A stretch of DNA of 64,000 nt from Acidimicrobiia bacterium (GCA_036396535.1 DASWKR010000048.1:1-64000), one strand, 5' to 3'; counted from the first letter of the stretch, positions 1 through 8,901 are shown. Notes: generated from the letters alone by a model not told the origin. Program-made: numbers and translations.

Positions 1-620
1 CGGATTCACCCTGCTCGACCTTTCCTTGCTCGGTGTGGCACTGGTCAGGTCGAGCAGGGTGAACAAAGCACCGCAGGCCGAGCCGAGGGGGTGTCTTACG
101 AGCGGTGGATGCTCACTTGCGCTGTCTCCCGCTTTGTGGGGGAGCGGATTCACCCTGCTTGACCTCTCCTTGCTCGGCGTGGCACCCGTCAGGTCGAGCA
201 GGGTGAACAAAGCGCCGTAGGCCGAGCCGAGGGGGTGTCTGGCGCCGCGTGGTCTTCACTGTTGGGGCCCCCTCGACTCGGTCCCTGGCGGGACGCTCGT
301 CGATCCTCCGGCGCTCGCCGGGGGATTGCGTATGGGGCGGGCGCTCGCCGGGGGATTGCGCGTGGGGGCTCTCGCCGCCTCACACTGTTTCCCGCTCCTC
401 TTACGCAGTCTCCCGCTTTGCGGGGGAGCGGATTCACCCTGCTTGACCTTTCCTTGCTCGGTGTGGCACTGGTCAGGTCGAGCAGGGTGAACAAAGTGCC
501 GCAGGCCGAGCCGAGGGGGTGTCTGGCGTCGGGTTGCCGCGACTGGTGGGCCCTCTCGACTCGGTCCCTGGCGGGACGCTCGTCGATTCCCCGGCTCTCG
601 CCGGGGGACTGCGTGGTGGG
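1..620. repeat. Hairpin-bearing repeat array (96-bp unit x3)
   Basis: This stretch has no convincing gene. A 96-bp unit occurs at 1-96, 145-240 and 429-524. Each unit holds a long inverted repeat; in the first copy 16 bases (5-20, TTCACCCTGCTCGACC) pair perfectly with 48-63 around a 27-nt loop. A second small hairpin (TCCCGC/GCGGGA type) precedes copies two and three. A further block (about 271-330 and 553-613, containing GCTCGCCGGGGGA) is also repeated, so copies two and three belong to a tandem duplication of about 284 bp. The array lies just beyond the 3' end of the leftward gene at 627. Short reading frames here are by-products of the repeats. Confidence 0.85.
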
Positions 621-626
621 GTGAGC

Positions 627-1688
627 TCAGATCGTGTTGTGGTCTCCGGCGAGGTGGGGGATGAAGCCCTTGAAGTGGATCTTCGTGCCGCTGTCGACAT
701 CGAGCAGGTACCAGCCGGCCTTGGAGTCCCGGACGTAGCCCACCCTTCCCCTGGCGGCACTGAAGAAGACGATGTCGCTGGCGTTGACGAGCTTTTCCTT
801 GTGGCCGGTGAGCACGTCGATCTTGAAGATCCTCGTCTTGAAGTCCGCGCCGTCGTACGTCGTCTTGTACACGACGATCTCGTGATTGTTGATCCAACGA
901 GCGTTGCTGTACCAGGCGTCGCAGGTGCCGGCGGCGAGCAGGTGGCGTTGCGTTGCGTTCGGCTTGACGACCATGAGCTTGGCCGCCCTCACGTACGCCA
1001 GGCCTGCGCACACCTCCTCGTCCCGCTGGTAGACGACGAGCTCGCCGTTCGGGGAGATCGACGGCCAGCGCGACTCCTTGCCGGACGTGAGCCTGGTCAC
1101 CTGCTTCGTCGCACGGTCGACTGCGAACACGTCGTAGATGAACAGGTCGACGTCATTGCCTTGCCCGAGGACGATCGTGTTGCCCGAGTTGTCGATCGAA
1201 GTCGAGAGCAGCCCTCCATCGCCATCGAACCCGGAGTCGTAGCCGGGGAGGCCCGGCCCGTTCGAGAACTGAACGACCTTGCGCACCTTTTCGTTACGGC
1301 CGCGCATCCAAAGCGAGTTCACCTGCGGATCGCGCACACCTCCCGGGTCCGGCCAGAACAGGACGCGGCGCCCCGAGTCGGTGACGATCGGTTGGTGGAC
1401 GTTGGGTACACCGTCCCAGAGCTCGTCTCCCGTCTTGGCGTCGTACGCCTCGAGGCCGGAGGCGCCCACACCGACCACGACCCCGGAGTCGATCGAGAAC
1501 GTGGCGAGCGGTGGCAGCCTCTCACCAGCCCCCGCAGTCGAGGCGACGACGATCGAGCCGTTGTTGGCGATGTACGCCGCGATCGGCTTGGCGGAGGTGG
1601 CGGCCCCGGTCGCCGGGGCGACGAGGACGGCAGCGAGAGCTGCTGCGATTGCGGCGAGCGAGCGTCGACGGATCCGGCGTGCGGGCAT
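627..1688 (-). CDS. Secreted beta-propeller-like (TolB/WD40-type) protein
   Basis: This is a 353-residue protein starting MPARRIRRR, with an Ala-rich hydrophobic stretch (residues about 9-30) that looks like a Sec signal peptide ending near ATGAA. The rest alternates short beta-type segments such as AYDAKTGDELW, WPSISPNGELVVY and KTRIFKIDVLTG, which resemble TolB/WD40-like propeller blades. The start at 1688 is chosen because GGAAGG lies about 9 nt upstream and the signal peptide begins there; the longer frame to 1817 adds only low-complexity sequence. Function is unknown; a cell-surface or exported binding propeller is an inference. Its 3' end abuts the repeat array. Confidence 0.75.
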   Translation of the reverse strand: MPARRIRRRSLAAIAAALAAVLVAPATGAATSAKPIAAYIANNGSIVVASTAGAGERLPPLATFSIDSGVVVGVGASGLEAYDAKTGDELWDGVPNVHQPIVTDSGRRVLFWPDPGGVRDPQVNSLWMRGRNEKVRKVVQFSNGPGLPGYDSGFDGDGGLLSTSIDNSGNTIVLGQGNDVDLFIYDVFAVDRATKQVTRLTSGKESRWPSISPNGELVVYQRDEEVCAGLAYVRAAKLMVVKPNATQRHLLAAGTCDAWYSNARWINNHEIVVYKTTYDGADFKTRIFKIDVLTGHKEKLVNASDIVFFSAARGRVGYVRDSKAGWYLLDVDSGTKIHFKGFIPHLAGDHNTI

Positions 1689-1943
1689 GGCGGCAATCCT
1701 TCCATGGATCGGCGGACTCGGGGCGGGGTGCGGCGCGCCACGTCGCTGTGCCCCGGACCCGCACTCTATCCCCATGCATCGCCGGCCGCGGCCGGAGTTG
1801 AGCCGCCCGACTGGCACTCCCGCGTCACCCCGAGGCTCGGACGGTTCCGGCCACCTTGCTGCTCGCCCCTTGCGGTGAGCATCACACCTTCCAGGACGGG
1901 TACCGCTCCGGCAATGACAGGCCGCCCTCCGGGCAGGAGGGGC
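1689..1943. other. Intergenic region
   Basis: These 255 bases separate two leftward genes. They contain the ribosome binding site of the propeller gene near 1695-1701. No further gene, hairpin or RNA was recognised. Confidence 0.5.
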
Positions 1944-2360
1944 TCAGTGGAGTGGACTCTCGGGCACGTCGTCCGGCTCGGGCCCCGACGTGAGGCGCAA
2001 TGTGCCGACGTTCTTCACGTTCCAGCACAAGGTCGATCCCTTGGCGACGGTGAGCCGGAACGGTCCTCCGACCGGCAAAGGACCGTCGCCGATGGCGAAC
2101 GCCAGCCACCCACCCTCCACCAGGTCGGCGAGGGGGATCGATGCCCGGTAGGTCTCATCGGCCGAGATCACCGTGCAATGGGTGGCCTGCTCGAGCGGAT
2201 CGGCCGCCTCGATGAGTTTGCCGACTGCGACCGCTCGGCCGGCTGCGCCGCCGGCGACCTCGCCCGCATCCTCGCCGACGCCTCCGAGCGATTCGAGATC
2301 GCCGGCGGTGAGGTCGGCTCGATGGGTGACGAGTCCTTCGACGGTCACGTAGGCGGTCAC
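1944..2360 (-). CDS. Small sulfite-oxidase-fold (oxidoreductase molybdopterin-binding-like) protein
   Basis: This is a 138-residue protein with a GTG start. Its C-terminal half (YRASIPLADLVEGGWLAFAI, then a GGPFRLTV segment and a WNVKNVGTLRLT segment) resembles the end of the sulfite-oxidase/MsrP molybdopterin-binding domain. It is much shorter than the usual enzymes (200-400 residues) and I see no conserved molybdenum-ligating cysteine, so it may be a degenerate or non-catalytic relative. The GTG at 2360 follows a TATCCT box at a 7-nt distance, which suggests a leaderless message. It is divergent from glgB. Confidence 0.6.
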   Translation of the reverse strand: MTAYVTVEGLVTHRADLTAGDLESLGGVGEDAGEVAGGAAGRAVAVGKLIEAADPLEQATHCTVISADETYRASIPLADLVEGGWLAFAIGDGPLPVGGPFRLTVAKGSTLCWNVKNVGTLRLTSGPEPDDVPESPLH

Positions 2361-2367
2361 TGTCGCG

Positions 2368-2373
2368 AGGATA
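2368..2373 (-). promoter_or_regulatory. -10 box (TATCCT), leaderless-type
   Basis: TATCCT on the minus strand lies 7 nt before the GTG at 2360. This spacing places the transcription start at or next to the start codon. Confidence 0.45.
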
Positions 2374-2423
2374 CGGCTCGGCCGGTTGTGGCCGTCGGCA
2401 CCTCATGCCAGGCTCGTGAGCAA

Positions 2424-4304
2424 ATGCCTTCCCAGAGTCGTCGCCTCATAGACGACACCGTTCGCTATCTCTTCGCGCAGGGGACGCTCGCCCGCGGTTT
2501 CGACCACTTCGGCGGTCACCTCGACGAGCACGGTGCTCGATTCGCGGTCTGGGCGCCGCATGCACTCAGCGTGAGCGTCATCGGCGACTGGAACTACTGG
2601 AGCGCCGGGGCCGACCCGCTCGAACCCGTCGACGGGGGGATCTGGACCGGCCGGGTCTCGGGTGTCGTGGAGGGCAACACTTACAAGTACGCCATCCAAG
2701 GCCCGGACGGTGTCGTCCACGAGAGATCAGACCCGTATGCCTTTGCGGCCGAGGTGGCGCCGAAGACGGCATCGGTCCTGTGGAACCTCGACTACGAGTG
2801 GCGCGACCAGACGTGGATGAGCGACCGGGGCGATCGCAACGGCATCTCGTCGCCGATGTCCGTCTACGAGATGCATCTCGGGTCCTGGCGGCGCGGCACG
2901 GACGGGCTCTCGATGTCGTATCGATCGATCGCGGATCCGCTCATCGGCTACCTCACCGACCTCGGATTCACCCACGTCGAGTTCATGCCGCTCACCGAAC
3001 ACCCGTACTTCCCGTCGTGGGGCTACCAGACCACCGGGTACTTCGCGCCGACGTCGCGGTTCGGGACGCCACAGGACCTCATGTACCTGGTCGATCGGCT
3101 CCATCAGGCGGGCATCGGGGTGATCCTCGACTGGGTGCCCTCCCACTTCGCCACGGACGAGCACGGTCTCGGGTGGTTCGACGGCGCCGCCCTGTATGAG
3201 CACCCGGACTGGCGGCGCGGCTGGCACCCGGACTGGAACAGCGCGGTGTTCGACTACGGGAGGCCCGAGGTGATGAGCTTCCTCCTCTCGAGCGCCAACT
3301 TGTGGCTCGACCGCTATCACATCGACGGGATCAGGGTCGACGCGGTGGCGTCGATGCTGTACCTCGATTACTCGAGGGAGCCGGGTGAGTGGCTCCCGAA
3401 CGATCACGGCGGCAACGAGCACCTCGAGGCGATCGAGTTCCTGCGCCGTCTCAACGTCATGGTCTACCGGACCCACCCAGGGACCTTCACCGTCGCCGAG
3501 GAGTCGACGGCGTGGCCCGGCGTCACCCGGCCGCCCGACCACGGCGGGCTCGGATTCGGGTTCAAATGGGACATGGGGTGGATGCACGACACCCTCGATT
3601 ACTTCAGTCGGGATCCGCTCTACCGGTCGTACCACCAGGATCAGCTCACGTTCCGCATGATCTACGCCAACACCGAGAGCTTCGTGCTCCCGCTCTCCCA
3701 CGACGAGGTGGTCCACGGCAAGGGGTCGATGGCTCGCAAGATGCCCGGTGACGAGTGGCAGCGCTTCGCCAACCTGAGGGCGCTCTACGGGTACATGTTC
3801 GGCATGGTCGGCAAGAAGCTGCTCTTCATGGGCAGCGAGATCGGGCAGTGGTCGGAGTGGGCGCACGACGGTTCGCTCGACTGGGCTGAAGTCACGCCCG
3901 GGTCGCGCCACGAGGGTCTTCAGCGGTGGGTGACCTCGCTCAACGAGGCATACCGGGCCCTTTCTCCCCTCTTCGCAGCCGACGCCCATGCAGAGTCGTT
4001 CCGCTGGATCGACGTCGGAGACGCCGCCCACTCGGTGGTGTCGTTCGAGCGTGACGACCTCGACGGCAACGTCGTCATCGTCGTCGGACACTTCTCGGGC
4101 GGCGACATCTCCGGCTACCGCATCGGTGTGGCAGGCGCCCACCCGTGGCGAGTTCTCCTCAACTCGAACGCCGAGCGATTCGGAGGGGCCGGCACGGGAA
4201 CCGAGGGGGTCGTCCAACCTGACGAGGTCCCGATGCATGGCTACTCCCACTCGATCGAGCTATACCTGCCTGCCCTCTCCGTGATGTATCTCGTGCCGGC
4301 CTGA
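2424..4304 (+). CDS. glgB: 1,4-alpha-glucan (glycogen) branching enzyme
   Basis: GlgB cuts alpha-1,4-glucan and re-attaches the fragment by an alpha-1,6 bond to make branched glycogen in the cytoplasm. The 626-residue protein has an N-terminal CBM48-like domain (residues about 25-130), then a GH13 barrel. Motifs are DWVPSHF, GIRVDAVASMLY (nucleophile Asp306), AEEST (acid/base Glu359) and LSHDEVVHGKG (transition-state Asp). The length matches the shorter GlgB class lacking the extra N1 module. The ATG at 2424 is the best start, although no strong Shine-Dalgarno site is visible; the open frame runs to 519 but upstream sequence is not protein-like. No other glycogen genes adjoin it. Confidence 0.95.
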   Translation: MPSQSRRLIDDTVRYLFAQGTLARGFDHFGGHLDEHGARFAVWAPHALSVSVIGDWNYWSAGADPLEPVDGGIWTGRVSGVVEGNTYKYAIQGPDGVVHERSDPYAFAAEVAPKTASVLWNLDYEWRDQTWMSDRGDRNGISSPMSVYEMHLGSWRRGTDGLSMSYRSIADPLIGYLTDLGFTHVEFMPLTEHPYFPSWGYQTTGYFAPTSRFGTPQDLMYLVDRLHQAGIGVILDWVPSHFATDEHGLGWFDGAALYEHPDWRRGWHPDWNSAVFDYGRPEVMSFLLSSANLWLDRYHIDGIRVDAVASMLYLDYSREPGEWLPNDHGGNEHLEAIEFLRRLNVMVYRTHPGTFTVAEESTAWPGVTRPPDHGGLGFGFKWDMGWMHDTLDYFSRDPLYRSYHQDQLTFRMIYANTESFVLPLSHDEVVHGKGSMARKMPGDEWQRFANLRALYGYMFGMVGKKLLFMGSEIGQWSEWAHDGSLDWAEVTPGSRHEGLQRWVTSLNEAYRALSPLFAADAHAESFRWIDVGDAAHSVVSFERDDLDGNVVIVVGHFSGGDISGYRIGVAGAHPWRVLLNSNAERFGGAGTGTEGVVQPDEVPMHGYSHSIELYLPALSVMYLVPA

Positions 4305-4312
4305 TCGAATCC

Positions 4313-4360
4313 GTTCCGGCGTCCCACCATCGCAGTGGTGCGACCCAGGGACGCACGAAC
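4313..4360. repeat. 48-bp palindromic element, copy 1
   Basis: The arms start GTTCCGGCGTCCC and end GGGACGCACGAAC, with an inner TCGCA-GTGG-TGCGA hairpin tip. It begins 8 nt after the glgB stop, a position suited to a terminator or 3'-end stabiliser. Confidence 0.85.
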
Positions 4361-4424
4361 GAGGGCGGGAACCCGCTCGACCACTCTCTGCGTCCGACGG
4401 CCACGCGACCGAGGGAGTGATCTC

Positions 4425-5528
4425 ATGATCCGCCGCCTGGCCACCACGCTCTCGACCATGGCCATCGTCCTCCTGATCGGTGCCGGACCGGCCGCCGCCT
4501 GTGGCTTTCTGGTCGCCGAGAACGGAACGGTTCAGCTCCTGCGCACGACGACGCTGGCTGCGTACTTCGACGGCGTCGAGCACTACATAACCTCGTTCGA
4601 ATACGCCGCCGGCGTCGAGGAGTTCGGGTCGATCGTGCCGCTGCCGGACGTGCCGACGAGCGTGGAGCGCGGCGGTGACTGGACGCTGCAGCGACTCAAT
4701 CTCGAGTTCGCGCCGCCGGAGCGGTCGTTCTTCGCTCTCAGCGCAGCAGATGCCTCTACGGCGGAAGTGATCCTCGAAACCCAGATCGACGCCCTCGACA
4801 TCGCAGTGCTGCGAGGAGGCGCCGACGAGGTCGTCGACTGGGCGAACGACAATGGCTACGACCTTCCCGATGACGCGGCTGCCATGCTCGCCTTCTACGC
4901 AGACCGCAGCCCGATCTTCATGGCCGCCCGCTTCGACGCGGATCGCGCCGAGGAACTCGGCCAGAACGCGGGCGACAGCACGCCGATCCACGTGACCATC
5001 CCGACCGACTCACCCTGGGTGCCCCTGGCGATCCTCGGAATGGGAAAACAGGGCGACGCCCGCGCCGAGGCCGACCTGTACCTGCTCACGGATTCCGAGC
5101 CGCTGCTGATGCACGGCACCGGCCGGGGCGTGGAGGTCGAGGTCTCCGCTCGGACGACGCCGCTCCTCCTCGATGACCTGCGTTCGGACGAAGGGATGGA
5201 GTGGGTTCCGGAGCGCGGATGGGTGACGAAGGTGGTGATCGACGAGGCCGCCGGCAAGCTCGACTACGACCTGGCGATCTCGGTGGACGGAACGTTGCCC
5301 GCTCGCACCGACACGGGGCTCGATGCCGCCCAGGCAGCCGTCGTCACCCGGGGCGGATTCATCGCCGGGTTCGATGTGGGGACGCTGGCAGCGCCACCCG
5401 TGGCGGCGCCGTCGAACGGGACCGGCCAGGAGAGCGTGTGGCTGCTCGTCCCGCTGCTGGCGTTCTCGGTGGTAGGCGTGGCCACGATGGTGGCCGGCCC
5501 GCTGCTGATCGCCAGAAACGCTCGTTGA
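4425..5528 (+). CDS. DUF2330 family membrane-anchored exported protein
   Basis: This is a 367-residue protein with a signal peptide (residues 1-25, ending PAAA) followed at once by the CGF motif typical of DUF2330 proteins. The domain continues with FEYAAGVEEFGSIVPLPDVP. A C-terminal hydrophobic helix (about 340-362) and a short basic tail suggest anchoring in the membrane with the bulk outside. The ATG at 4425 follows GAGGGAG about 7 nt upstream. The family's biochemical role is unknown. It is separated from glgB by a palindromic element, so it is probably transcribed on its own. Confidence 0.85.
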   Translation: MIRRLATTLSTMAIVLLIGAGPAAACGFLVAENGTVQLLRTTTLAAYFDGVEHYITSFEYAAGVEEFGSIVPLPDVPTSVERGGDWTLQRLNLEFAPPERSFFALSAADASTAEVILETQIDALDIAVLRGGADEVVDWANDNGYDLPDDAAAMLAFYADRSPIFMAARFDADRAEELGQNAGDSTPIHVTIPTDSPWVPLAILGMGKQGDARAEADLYLLTDSEPLLMHGTGRGVEVEVSARTTPLLLDDLRSDEGMEWVPERGWVTKVVIDEAAGKLDYDLAISVDGTLPARTDTGLDAAQAAVVTRGGFIAGFDVGTLAAPPVAAPSNGTGQESVWLLVPLLAFSVVGVATMVAGPLLIARNAR

Positions 5529-5529
5529 C

Positions 5530-6240
5530 TCAAGGAGCGGGGACGAGCTCGATGTCGTGCGAACCGCACGTCCTGCACCGGAGGGTCGGTCCGGTCGCCG
5601 TCGGCCTCGAGACGGGCGTTGCCTGGGTGGTTGCGACCACCTGGCCGGGCCGCGGCTTGGGGCCCGGCTGAACGGGCGCCAAGACGACCCTGGCATCCAT
5701 GTCGACCCCGCACGAGGCGCAGTATCTCGCCTTGCGGTGGTTCTCGGTGCCGCAGTTCGGGCACGCCAGCCACGGATCGTCTTCTGGAGGTGTGTGCGTC
5801 TCCTCCGGGTGCCCGGCGGAGACACCCTCCTGCTCATCGTCCTCGAACATGAAGTCGTGGAATGCCGGACCGAGCGGCTCGCTCGGCATCATCGCCCGGG
5901 CGCGCACGCTCACGCCGATGACCTCGCCCTCGATCGTCAGGTCGAAGAGCGCGATCTTCCTGCTGTTGGCGAAGGCGACCGCCCCCTCACTGAACCCCAT
6001 CGGGCAGAACAGCAACGCCTCGAGGTCGGGGTAGCCCTCCAGGGCACGCAACAGGGCGATGACCGCCGTCTGCGTCACCGGGTTCTCGTCGATGCGCACC
6101 CTGGCGAGATACCCGCCGCCCAGCAGCTCGACCACCCCGTCGGTCGGCTCCTGGATGCGTTCCGGCGTGGCGCCGATGTGCACCATGAACCGGTGCACGG
6201 CGTGATACGCCTCCATCAAACCAAGTCTTCTGACTGCCAT
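5530..6240 (-). CDS. Zinc-ribbon protein with nuclease-fold-like N-terminal region
   Basis: This protein has 236 residues when started at MAVRRLGLMEAYH. The middle (YLARVRIDENPVTQ through an ALEGYPDLEALLFCPMGF-like segment) has the alternating pattern of a restriction-endonuclease-like or Mrr-type fold, but I see no complete catalytic motif. The C-terminal part carries a zinc ribbon (CPNCG, then YCASCG) and a further CRTCG at the very end. It ends one base after the convergent DUF2330 gene. The frame stays open upstream to 6381 and would then overlap the aminotransferase gene end, so the true start is uncertain. Function is unknown. Confidence 0.6.
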   Translation of the reverse strand: MAVRRLGLMEAYHAVHRFMVHIGATPERIQEPTDGVVELLGGGYLARVRIDENPVTQTAVIALLRALEGYPDLEALLFCPMGFSEGAVAFANSRKIALFDLTIEGEVIGVSVRARAMMPSEPLGPAFHDFMFEDDEQEGVSAGHPEETHTPPEDDPWLACPNCGTENHRKARYCASCGVDMDARVVLAPVQPGPKPRPGQVVATTQATPVSRPTATGPTLRCRTCGSHDIELVPAP

Positions 6241-6341
6241 CGTCCAGTTCCGCTGCGTGGCCCGCCGTCCGTTACCTGTGCGCGTATCGGCACGGTTCAG
6301 GTACGCCTGGAGAGTATCGCGAGCCTGCCGCAGTCGTTCGG

Positions 6342-8039
6342 CTACGCCTCGGCTCCGATCTCGTCCGGCAGCGGGAACCACCGCAGATGCTCGAAGTCGG
6401 GGCTCACGTCCGGCATGCCGAACGGCACCGGAGGACCACTCTCCTCAGCCGACTTCACGATCCGGCGCGCCATGTCGAGGTAGCCGCCCAGCCCCGTCTC
6501 CTCCTCGGTGTGGCGCTTGCGGCGGTACACCATCGAGCCGTCGCCGTACTCGACGTCGAAGAGGCTCATCGGTGGCTCTGCGAGCGGATCACGGTGACGC
6601 CACAGCCCGCTCATCGGCTCGAACCGGTAGTACGGCAGGAGCCGCCAGCCGTCTGTCGCCACGACGTCGACGGCGTCGAGGATGTACTCGAACACCGCGT
6701 CCGAGATGAAGTAGTTGAAGTTGACCCGCACCCACCCCGGCTTGATGCCCTCGCATCCCTTGGCGATCTCCCGCTCGAACTCGTGCGAACGCTCGATATC
6801 GATCCCGAGGAGGCGATGCCCGTACGGCCCGGCGCAGGAGCAGCCGCCGCGAGCCTGAATCCCGAAGAGGTCGTTGAGGAGGGCGACGACGAAGTTGTGG
6901 TGCAGATAGCGGTCCCGGTGGCGGATCACGAACGAGACGATCGAGAGCCGATCGGCGTCGTGGTTGCCGAGGACCTCGACGTTCGGGTTGGCCGACCACC
7001 GGTCGATGGCGGCTCCGATGAACGCCTCCTCCCGGGCCGCGATGGTCTCCGTGCCCACCGCCGCCTTCAGTTGAAAGACGAGGCCTGCCCTGATCGAACC
7101 GATGATCTCCGGGGTCCCGCCTTCCTCGCGGTGCTCGATCTCGTCGATGTAGCGGTGCTCCGACGGGTTCACGTACGACACGGTGCCCCCGCCCGGCACG
7201 TCCGGCACCCGATTGCGGAACAGCTCGCGACGGGCGACGAGAACCCCCGGCGTCCCGGGTCCGCCGATGAGCTTGTGCGGCGAGAGGAAGATGGCGTCCT
7301 TGTACGCCAACCCGGCGTCATCGCCGTCACCCCGGAGGTCCATGTCGATGTCGACGTACGGAGCGGCGGCGGCGAAGTCCCAGAACGAGAGGGCTCCGTT
7401 ACGGTGGAGCAGCGATGCGACCGCCTTCGTGTCCGTGATGATCCCGGTTACGTTGGATGCCGCCGAGAACGATCCGATCTTGAGTGGCCTGCCGGCATGC
7501 TCGACGAGTTCGTGCTCGAGGTGCGCCAGGTCGACATGGCCGTCGGCGTCCTCATCGATCGTGATGACGTCGGCGATCGACTCGCGCCATGGCAGCTCGT
7601 TCGAATGGTGCTCGAACGGGCCGATGAACACGACCGGGCGCTCGGCCGGCGGAATGCTCTCGAGCAGTCGGTAGCGGTCTGAGAGCTCGGCAGGCAACCG
7701 GATCCCGAGCACGCCGATCAGCTTGTCGACGGCTCCCGTCGAGCCCGATCCGCAGAAGATGACCGCGTGGCCGTCGGTGGCGCCGACGCAACGCTTGATG
7801 ATCGTCCTCGCCTCCTCCCTGAAGCGGGTGGTCTGCAGTCCGGTGCCCGACGACTCCGTGTGCGTGTTGGCGTACAGGGGGAGGACGGCATCGCGGATGT
7901 AGTCCTCGATGAAGGAGAGCGCCCGCCCGCTCGCGGTGTAGTCGGCGTACGTGACCCGCCTCGGCCCATACGGGCCGGCGACGACCTCGGAGTCGCCGAT
8001 GACCGACGACCGGATGTACTCGACGAGCTCTTCACCCAC
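6342..8039 (-). CDS. Class V aminotransferase (cysteine desulfurase/selenocysteine lyase-like)
   Basis: This is a 565-residue PLP enzyme. The PLP lysine lies in LSPHKLIGGPGTPG, and an Asp-containing WDFAAAAPYVD segment precedes it. A cysteine-bearing loop, ARGGCSCAGPYG, lies where cysteine desulfurases carry their catalytic Cys. It is longer than IscS/SufS (about 400 residues), with a C-terminal extension of about 100 residues (YYRFEPMSGLW onward) of unknown role. The GTG start follows TACCAT by 7 nt. No Fe-S assembly gene adjoins it, so its substrate is unclear. A link to selenium supply for the selenoprotein at 15.1 kb is only a speculation. Confidence 0.85.
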   Translation of the reverse strand: MGEELVEYIRSSVIGDSEVVAGPYGPRRVTYADYTASGRALSFIEDYIRDAVLPLYANTHTESSGTGLQTTRFREEARTIIKRCVGATDGHAVIFCGSGSTGAVDKLIGVLGIRLPAELSDRYRLLESIPPAERPVVFIGPFEHHSNELPWRESIADVITIDEDADGHVDLAHLEHELVEHAGRPLKIGSFSAASNVTGIITDTKAVASLLHRNGALSFWDFAAAAPYVDIDMDLRGDGDDAGLAYKDAIFLSPHKLIGGPGTPGVLVARRELFRNRVPDVPGGGTVSYVNPSEHRYIDEIEHREEGGTPEIIGSIRAGLVFQLKAAVGTETIAAREEAFIGAAIDRWSANPNVEVLGNHDADRLSIVSFVIRHRDRYLHHNFVVALLNDLFGIQARGGCSCAGPYGHRLLGIDIERSHEFEREIAKGCEGIKPGWVRVNFNYFISDAVFEYILDAVDVVATDGWRLLPYYRFEPMSGLWRHRDPLAEPPMSLFDVEYGDGSMVYRRKRHTEEETGLGGYLDMARRIVKSAEESGPPVPFGMPDVSPDFEHLRWFPLPDEIGAEA

Positions 8040-8046
8040 GGCACAG

Positions 8047-8052
8047 ATGGTA
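8047..8052 (-). promoter_or_regulatory. -10 box (TACCAT), leaderless-type
   Basis: TACCAT on the minus strand lies 7 nt before the GTG at 8039, with no Shine-Dalgarno site between. Confidence 0.45.
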
Positions 8053-8083
8053 GGGAATGGTCGGCGGTGAGGCCGTCCAACGG

Positions 8084-8131
8084 GTTCCTGCGTCCCGGTG
8101 TCGCAGGTGTGCGATGCCGGGACGCAGGAAC
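8084..8131. repeat. 48-bp palindromic element, copy 2
   Basis: This is the most regular copy. GTTCCTGCGTCCCGG pairs with CCGGGACGCAGGAAC, and TCGCA pairs with TGCGA around a GGTG loop. As RNA it folds into an uninterrupted 22-bp stem if two G-U pairs are counted. It lies 5 nt beyond the 3' end of the leftward repair gene ending at 8137. Confidence 0.9.
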
Positions 8132-8136
8132 GGATC

Positions 8137-8901
8137 TCATGCCGCCGGGCGGCACACCTTGCATCCTCGATAGCCCGCCGCCTCCGCAGTCTCCCGGGAG
8201 GGGAACCGCACCTCGTGGCGGCTCATGACCCGCCTGGCGTGGCGGCACGTCGGGAAGCAGTAGATCTTCGTGGTGTCGGAACCGACGAAGCGGACGCCCT
8301 GGTGTGCGAGTTCCTCATAGCCCGGCTCGAGGCCCTCGCTCTCCAGGAGCTTGCGCTTCATCGCCTCGCCGAAGGCGTACTCGCCGATCGTGCCGTCGCC
8401 GCGGCTCACCCGGTGACAGGGGATCACGACGGGCACCGGGTTCTTGTTGAGCGCGCTGCCGACGGCGCGGACGGCCCCAGGCTTGCCGATCTCTCTGGCG
8501 ACCCAGCCGTACGGCCGAACCTGTCCCGCCGGGATCTCTGCCGTCTTGCGGAGGACGGCCTGCTGGAACTCGGTGAGAGCCCCGAGGTCGACCGGAAGGT
8601 CCCCGAGACGCCCGGTCTCGACGGCCTTCCTGAGACGCCGTGCGAGCAGCGTGGGAAGCTCCCCCTTCACGACGTCGCCCCCGACCCGCTCCTCGTAGTG
8701 GGAGCGGAAGGCGGCTTCGTCGGCGAGGGGCACCACCGCCGAGATGCCGCGGCGGTTGAACGCCACGAACATCGGGCCGATGGGCCCGTCGACCCTCGTG
8801 TACCTGTCGATGAGGTCGAGCTCCGCCAGCACCCGGGGGACGAGCCCTCCGGGAGCAGTCGTCCTGAGCGTGGCGAGCCCGGCCGTGACCATGTCGTTCA
8901 T
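8137..8901 (-). CDS. O6-alkylguanine-DNA methyltransferase fused to a C-terminal Ada zinc domain
   Basis: This 254-residue protein should repair O6-alkylguanine by irreversible transfer of the alkyl group to its own cysteine. The MGMT domain (about residues 20-200) carries the active site IPCHRV and the DNA-binding helix region GAVRAVGSALNKNP. It is followed by a short Ada-type zinc domain (about 205-254) with all four zinc cysteines visible (YCFPTC and GCKVC). In classical Ada this domain is at the N-terminus, so the order here is reversed. GAGGAGG precedes the ATG. The start overlaps the sigma factor stop as ATGA, so the two genes are translationally coupled. Confidence 0.9.
   Translation of the reverse strand: MNDMVTAGLATLRTTAPGGLVPRVLAELDLIDRYTRVDGPIGPMFVAFNRRGISAVVPLADEAAFRSHYEERVGGDVVKGELPTLLARRLRKAVETGRLGDLPVDLGALTEFQQAVLRKTAEIPAGQVRPYGWVAREIGKPGAVRAVGSALNKNPVPVVIPCHRVSRGDGTIGEYAFGEAMKRKLLESEGLEPGYEELAHQGVRFVGSDTTKIYCFPTCRHARRVMSRHEVRFPSRETAEAAGYRGCKVCRPAA

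Noticed and set aside
519-2423. The 1261-codon open frame that could extend GlgB at its N-terminus
   Set aside because: The first 635 codons overlap two credible leftward genes, are Arg/Val-rich shadow sequence and show no domain; GlgB homology begins just after the ATG at 2424.
2727-4250. A 507-codon leftward open frame opposite glgB
   Set aside because: It is the antisense shadow of a strongly conserved gene, has no recognisable domain and has Val/Glu/Arg-skewed composition typical of such frames in GC-rich DNA.
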